Assembly (NCBI GenBank): GCA_030628755.1 | Contig: DAOVQH010000076.1 | Span: forward strand, 1-9,235 | From: Candidatus Cloacimonadota bacterium | Lineage (GTDB): Bacteria > Cloacimonadota > Cloacimonadia > Cloacimonadales > TCS61 | Length of the DNA stretch: 9,235 nt | Direction: 5' to 3' | Part shown: one piece after another, positions 6,628 to 9,235 of the stretch | How the letters are laid out: every line of letters begins with the position of its first letter | How positions within the stretch are numbered: position 1 is the first letter of the stretch | The notes under the pieces: model-generated | Seen by the model: only the letters and a program-made list of their open reading frames with translations | Told to the model about the DNA's origin: nothing | The model's database searches: none | Translations under genes and position numbers: made by a program

Positions 6628-7515
6628 TTAATCTCTTGGAATCTCAAAGATCTGGTTTGGATATATCAGATCTGGATCTTTGATCTGAGCTTTATTTGCT
6701 CTGAAGATCCTTGGCCATTTAGCAGCATTATCATATACTTCGGGATAGGAAGCTATTCTCCACAGACATTCACCTTTAAAGACTTTCCATTCATATGGTA
6801 AACCGCGAGGAATTTTCAGAACTTGATCTGGATAAATGAGATTTGGGTCTTTAATTTGGTCACGGTTTGCCCTGTAAATGATAGGCCATTTTGACATTTC
6901 GTTATAGATAAAACTGTATCTAGCAATTTTGGAAAGCCAATCATGTTTCACAACAGTATAGGTGTCTTCATAGTATTTAGGTTTAGCAGATTCCAAGCTG
7001 TTTTCTAGGTTAACTATCTTGTTATCTAAATCAGAAAACTCTTTTCTAAAGTCTGGAACTTTTGCATACTTGGTTTCTCTATATTCATTGTATTCAGCTA
7101 TCATTCCACGAACTGATTTTTTTGCTTTCCAGAGTTCTTTATCTGATAATTTGTTCCAGTTAGCAATTTGATTGTTGAAGTATTTGATTTTTTCCATAAT
7201 TGCTGGAAAATCTGATTTATCAATCCCAAGAAACATGAGGATCTCATCGTGAACTTTAGCGTATTCAGTATTTGCTACAGTGAGTTTTTCCTTTAGATTT
7301 TCTATTTCTGCTGAATATTTTTCTTGATCTGCTATTGCATCTGCTTTTCTTTGCTGTAAGTCTGCCAGGTCATTTTCCAGGTTTTCCCAGTAATGGAGTC
7401 TCTCTTTTTTCTTTAGTTTTTTGTATTCTTCTTCAGAAAGATAAGTTACTTTTGCTTGCAAAACAATGGGTATAATTAACATTACTACTAACGAAATTAA
7501 TAATAATTTTTTCAT
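6628..7515 (-). CDS. Exported coiled-coil protein with two C-terminal LysM domains
   Basis: This 295-residue product has a cleavable signal peptide (MKK plus hydrophobic core to about 20, QAKV around the cleavage site). A long charged helical region follows (about 25-180) rich in Lys/Glu heptads, ending in a second coil (DFRKEFSDLDNKIVNLENS). Two tandem LysM domains lie at about 185-238 and 242-294. The repeats align well: KWPIIYRANRDQIKDPNLIY and KWPRIFRANKAQIKDPDLIY, followed by P(D/N)Q and an IPR end. LysM binds peptidoglycan glycan strands. The usual YPGQ is YPDQ and YPNQ here, a small departure seen in both copies. AGGAGT overlaps the stop of the preceding lipoprotein gene, seven bases before the ATG, so the two genes are certainly co-transcribed. 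There is no enzymatic domain; a structural envelope role is inferred. Confidence 0.88.
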   Translation of the reverse strand: MKKLLLISLVVMLIIPIVLQAKVTYLSEEEYKKLKKKERLHYWENLENDLADLQQRKADAIADQEKYSAEIENLKEKLTVANTEYAKVHDEILMFLGIDKSDFPAIMEKIKYFNNQIANWNKLSDKELWKAKKSVRGMIAEYNEYRETKYAKVPDFRKEFSDLDNKIVNLENSLESAKPKYYEDTYTVVKHDWLSKIARYSFIYNEMSKWPIIYRANRDQIKDPNLIYPDQVLKIPRGLPYEWKVFKGECLWRIASYPEVYDNAAKWPRIFRANKAQIKDPDLIYPNQIFEIPRD

Positions 7516-7524
7516 AATTAACTC

Positions 7525-7776
7525 CTATTTTCCAACCTGAAGTTCTTGGTGATATTCTTTTAAACTTCTTAATTCAGCTTCTTTTGCGGAAAATTCTGCT
7601 TCAAGATCACTTTTTTCTGCTTGAAGTTGTGAAGCACTCTCTTCTTCAGCAATTGCTTCTTTTTCTGCTGTGTCTAACTGATCTTTAGTAACTGGTGGTG
7701 GGGGAGGAGCACATGCAGAAAGAAGAAGGGAAATTAAAATTAAAATTCCAATTAATAACTTTAACACATTTTTCAT
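7525..7776 (-). CDS. Small coiled-coil lipoprotein
   Basis: I use the ATG at 7776 (83 residues) because AAAGGAGA (7788-7781) stands four bases upstream. A longer frame to the ATG at 7818 lacks such a site and would put 14 polar residues before the signal peptide. The product has a type II signal peptide: MKNVLK, a long hydrophobic core, then LLLSAC with the lipidated cysteine at C22. A proline run (PPPPP) and an Ala/Glu/Lys-rich single helix follow, with heptad character (DQLDTAEKEAIAEEE, DLEAEFSAKEAELRSLKEY), ending in GK. The mature length of about 62 residues, coiled coil and C-terminal lysine are reminiscent of Braun's lipoprotein, but no homology is claimed. With alanine or serine at the positions after Cys (no Asp at +2), outer-membrane sorting is plausible. 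It is the first gene of a two-gene unit with the LysM protein, nine bases away. Confidence 0.82.
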   Translation of the reverse strand: MKNVLKLLIGILILISLLLSACAPPPPPVTKDQLDTAEKEAIAEEESASQLQAEKSDLEAEFSAKEAELRSLKEYHQELQVGK

Positions 7777-7807
7777 AGTATCTCCTTTAAATTTTTTCAA
7801 ATTACTA

Positions 7808-7843
7808 ACTATACTCATTTTTAGTTTAAAAAAAATTTGTCAA
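7808..7843 (-). promoter_or_regulatory. Possible promoter elements for the lipoprotein-LysM unit
   Basis: On the minus strand a perfect TTGACA (7843-7838) is followed by a T-rich tract and by TATAGT (7813-7808). The spacing is 24 nt, too long for a standard sigma-70 pair, so one of the two is probably not used, or another -10 such as a less obvious hexamer in between serves. The position is right: it would give a leader of about 25-30 nt before the ATG at 7776 and would place the alternative ATG at 7818 upstream of transcription start. Confidence 0.3.
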
Positions 7844-7852
7844 GAATAAAGC

Positions 7853-7888
7853 TAAAATAATCACCTAAATTAATTAAAAATTATTTTA
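7853..7888. repeat. 9-bp inverted repeat between the divergent -35 boxes
   Basis: TAAAATAAT (7853-7861) and ATTATTTTA (7880-7888) are a perfect inverted repeat with an 18-bp centre. It lies between the minus-strand TTGACA (7843-7838) and the plus-strand TTGACA (7890-7895). It could be an operator or UP element for both units. In sequence this A/T-rich a chance repeat is also quite possible. Confidence 0.3.
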
Positions 7889-7889
7889 T

Positions 7890-7919
7890 TTGACATTTTT
7901 TTAGAATCTAATTCATAAT
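7890..7919 (+). promoter_or_regulatory. Sigma-70-type promoter of the two small genes
   Basis: A perfect -35 TTGACA (7890-7895) is followed after 18 nt by CATAAT (7914-7919), five of six matches to the -10 consensus. Transcription would start near 7926, leaving a leader of about 37 nt to the ATG at 7963. Confidence 0.65.
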
Positions 7920-7962
7920 AACTTTGTAAGAGGAAAAGAAAATAATTTCCCTGGAGGTGAAC

Positions 7963-8076
7963 ATGAGTCACAGGTCAAAAGATAAGAGAACACATGAAAC
8001 TAAGAAAAAATCTAAACTTTCTTTAAAAGAAAAAAGAAAGATAAAAAAGGAAAAAAAGGAAAAGAAATCACTTTAA
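7963..8076 (+). CDS. Tiny lysine-rich basic protein (37 aa)
   Basis: The frame is ATG at 7963 to TAA at 8074-8076. It is preceded by GGAGGTGA (7953-7960), one of the best Shine-Dalgarno sites in the window, and by a good promoter. The product begins MSHRSKDKRTHETKKK and ends in a LSLKEKRKIKKEKK-type tail: 15 Lys and 3 Arg of 37 residues, with no hydrophobic segment and no cysteine. Such composition suggests a largely helical or disordered protein that binds nucleic acid or another polyanion; that is inference from composition only, and I recognise no named family. It is separated by 17 nt from a second small gene in the same orientation, also with a strong ribosome site. The promoter, ribosome site and partner together make it a probable real gene despite its size. 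Confidence 0.65.
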   Translation: MSHRSKDKRTHETKKKSKLSLKEKRKIKKEKKEKKSL

Positions 8077-8093
8077 CATTGTAAGGAGAGTAA

Positions 8094-8267
8094 ATGAAAC
8101 ATAAGGAACGATATACCATTAAGAATAATAAGGATATAATCCTTGGCCGGACAAACAACATCCAGGAAGCTCTAAAAATTCAAGAAGAACACAAACATGA
8201 GGGTGCTTACATCGATGATAGGAAAAGCAGAAATAAACACAAAAAGAATTTTTTTGATAAAATCTAA
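8094..8267 (+). CDS. Small uncharacterised protein (57 aa), second gene of the small-protein pair
   Basis: The frame is ATG at 8094 to TAA at 8265-8267, preceded by AAGGAGAG (8083-8090) at correct spacing. The protein is polar and basic: an N-terminal part with YTIKNNKDIILGRTNNIQEA that could form a short strand-turn-helix, then EALKIQEEHKHEGAYIDD, then a Lys/Arg/His-rich tail (DRKSRNKHKKNFFDKI). It has no signal peptide, membrane segment or cysteine. The family is not recognised. Codon use includes GGC, CGG and CTC-like codons closer to the housekeeping genes than to the AT-rich gene at the right edge. It is almost certainly co-transcribed with the 37-residue gene. No convincing terminator follows; an 11-bp inverted repeat with a long loop lies just downstream. 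Confidence 0.65.
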   Translation: MKHKERYTIKNNKDIILGRTNNIQEALKIQEEHKHEGAYIDDRKSRNKHKKNFFDKI

Positions 8268-8734
8268 GAATTGAATACAGTCATTTATATTTCCTTTAGT
8301 CTATTTTGCATTTTTTATTGTTTATGCTAAACTTATTAAATGAAAGGAAATATCAAAGGTTTAGAAAAAATAATGAGAGGAGAGAATCTGGTGTTCCAAA
8401 CTTGGTGATTTCTAAATGAGAAGTTTGGATAACGGTTTAATTAGAGTCCTTCCATAAAGTAGGTTTTAACGATAAAATGAGACTTGACTTAAGACGCCAG
8501 TCTTGAGTTAAGTTGAATTATTCCAAGGGATTGGAAAACTTAAGTAAAGTCAACTAAAGCTAACTTAACTCAAATTTTCATAGTTTACTGATAGACTCTA
8601 AATAATTTCTTTATCGATATAAATGATTTTTTTTAAAAATTCTTATATCATAATGTTTTGAAAATGATAAAAAACTTGACATATTGAATTACAATAAAGA
8701 TTTAAAAACTTAAAGAAGATTAAGAAAGAATAAT
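8268..8734. other. 467-bp region without a convincing gene but with many inverted repeats
   Basis: Frames on either strand are short and lack ribosome sites. Structures seen, in order: ATATTTCCTTT (8287-8297) with AAAGGAAATAT (8343-8353), 11 bp, 45-nt loop; TCCAAACTT (8395-8403) with AAGTTTGGA (8421-8429), 9 bp, 17-nt loop; the nested structured core listed separately (8437-8605); and a small A/T stem (8610-8623) followed by eight T (8627-8634). TTGACA at 8676-8681 could be a -35 for the gene at 8735, but I find no good -10 at proper spacing. A TTGCAT (8306-8311), 16 nt, TAAACT (8328-8333) pair is a weak promoter candidate for the structured core. Confidence 0.6.
8437..8605 (+). ncRNA. Candidate structured RNA or palindromic element
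   Basis: The outer closing stem is TTAGAGTC (8441-8448) with GACTCTAA (8594-8601); three more pairs follow beyond one mismatch. Inside, a stable hairpin pairs 8481-8495 with 8500-8514 around a GCCA loop: 15 pairs, of which three are G-U on the plus-strand RNA. A short TTCCAA/GGGA/TTGGAA hairpin sits at 8521-8536. Alternatively TTGAGTTAAGTT (8503-8514) pairs perfectly with AACTTAACTCAA (8562-8573), which excludes the first hairpin. TTGACTT (8484-8490) can also pair with AAGTCAA (8547-8553). The region could be a regulatory leader for the gene at 8735, a stand-alone RNA, or a decayed mobile palindrome. The G-U pairs favour a plus-strand RNA reading (inference). There is no match to an RNA family I know. 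Confidence 0.35.
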
Positions 8735-9235
8735 ATGATTAAACAAAAAAACGTTAATATTTTTTCGTGTTTAATTCATTCAGATAAAAAAATAATAAAA
8801 ATTACTTGCAATGAATTAAATGAGGAGCAAGATATTTTGAGATTTAAAATAATCCAGACTGATAAGTTGAATAGCTATAAAAATTTATGTAAAAATTCTA
8901 TTGATGTAAAAAGTTTTTATAATAAAGTCGCATATCCCTTAAAAACAGAATGTAATTTAGAAAACCTAATAACACTTAAAGACTTTAAAACATACTCATC
9001 TGACAAAAAAATTAGTGTCAATACACATTTTTCAAAATCGTATCAATTAGGTTTTATTACCTTAAAAGAGAATTCTACCATATCATATTTAAAATATGAA
9101 TTAATGAAAGAATCTTTGCAAATTGTTTTAAAAAAATATTTTCAACACAAGAATGAAGGATGTTTTTTTGATAAAAAAACCAATTTAGAAAATATTAAAA
9201 TCTGTGATTTTTGTGAAAAGCAGTTAATGAATGAA
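8735..9235 (+). CDS. Unrecognised AT-rich gene, 5' part (167 codons visible, runs off the window)
   Basis: An ATG at 8735 opens a frame that stays open to the window end; in-frame TAA at 8711-8713 excludes a longer start. The Shine-Dalgarno is weak (AAGAAAG). The visible part begins MIKQKNVNIFSCLIHSDKK. It has mixed strands and helices, with no signal peptide or membrane segment, and ends in a cysteine-containing stretch: HKNEGCFFDKKTNLENIKIC then DFCEKQL, including a CxxC (ICDFCEK). The H...GCxFD...CxxC arrangement suggests a zinc-binding end, but no HExxH or other catalytic motif is visible, so I do not name a family. GC is about 20-28 percent in the 60-base blocks checked, clearly below dapA and the pgpH run, and Lys/Asn/Ile content is high, which fits recent acquisition. 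This may be the edge of an accessory region continuing to the right. Confidence 0.6.
   Translation, partial: MIKQKNVNIFSCLIHSDKKIIKITCNELNEEQDILRFKIIQTDKLNSYKNLCKNSIDVKSFYNKVAYPLKTECNLENLITLKDFKTYSSDKKISVNTHFSKSYQLGFITLKENSTISYLKYELMKESLQIVLKKYFQHKNEGCFFDKKTNLENIKICDFCEKQLMNE

Noticed and set aside
7777..7818. 14-residue N-terminal extension of the lipoprotein from ATG 7818
   Set aside because: The internal ATG at 7776 has AAAGGAGA directly upstream and a canonical type II signal peptide; the extension would precede the signal and lies over promoter-like sequence.
8340..8408. 22-codon frame starting ATG at 8340
   Set aside because: No Shine-Dalgarno and no partner; its length is expected by chance and it overlaps arms of inverted repeats.
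8437..9235. Retron-type arrangement (structured RNA followed by a reverse transcriptase)
   Set aside because: The visible 167 residues of the downstream gene show no reverse-transcriptase blocks, and the inverted repeats lack a clear msr-msd layout.
8735..9235. Archaemetzincin or other zinc metalloprotease
   Set aside because: The CxxC-containing end is suggestive, but no HExxH motif is visible and the gene is incomplete, so a protease name is not supported.

Overview
The window looks like a chromosomal segment of an AT-rich (roughly one third GC by eye) Gram-negative bacterium. The Gram-negative reading rests on a lipobox protein, a DUF3108 periplasmic-type protein and a LysM envelope protein. 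Gene content and style (7TM-HD phosphodiesterase next to ybeY and a CNNM/CorC protein, a REP-associated transposase with CCTGACAGG palindromes) recall the FCB group, perhaps Cloacimonadota or a Bacteroidetes relative. That placement is inference from remembered patterns, not a search result.

Layout. 1-314 (+): the 3' part of a REP-associated tyrosine transposase (RAYT) whose normal C-terminus is replaced by two REP-like palindromes read in frame. 385-1653 (+): dapA (lysine/diaminopimelate synthesis), followed in the same frame, straight after its stop, by an unknown 4-cysteine protein. 6558-1654 (-): a tightly packed run, in transcription order 7TM-HD (pgpH-like), ybeY, CNNM/CorC transporter-type protein, DUF3108 protein, VanZ-like membrane protein. 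It has overlaps of 20, 8 and 17 nt, mostly non-ATG starts, and meets the dapA unit tail to tail with no spacer. 7776-6628 (-): a two-gene unit of a small coiled-coil lipoprotein and a periplasmic coiled-coil protein with two LysM domains, ending in a clear 14-bp terminator hairpin only 14 nt upstream of the pgpH start codon. 7963-8267 (+): two very small genes (37 and 57 codons) with strong Shine-Dalgarno sites and a good promoter, divergent from the lipoprotein. 8268-8734: 467 bp with no convincing gene but several nested and mutually exclusive inverted repeats, suggesting a structured RNA or a decayed palindromic element. 8735-9235 (+): the first 167 codons of an unrecognised, very AT-rich gene that runs off the window.

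How the genes fit together. The central minus-strand run combines second-messenger turnover (probable c-di-AMP hydrolysis), 16S rRNA maturation/quality control, a metal-transport-type membrane protein and envelope proteins. The lipoprotein/LysM pair is best read as an outer-membrane-to-peptidoglycan element. The parts least explained by known families are the two tiny genes, the structured intergenic region and the AT-rich terminal gene.
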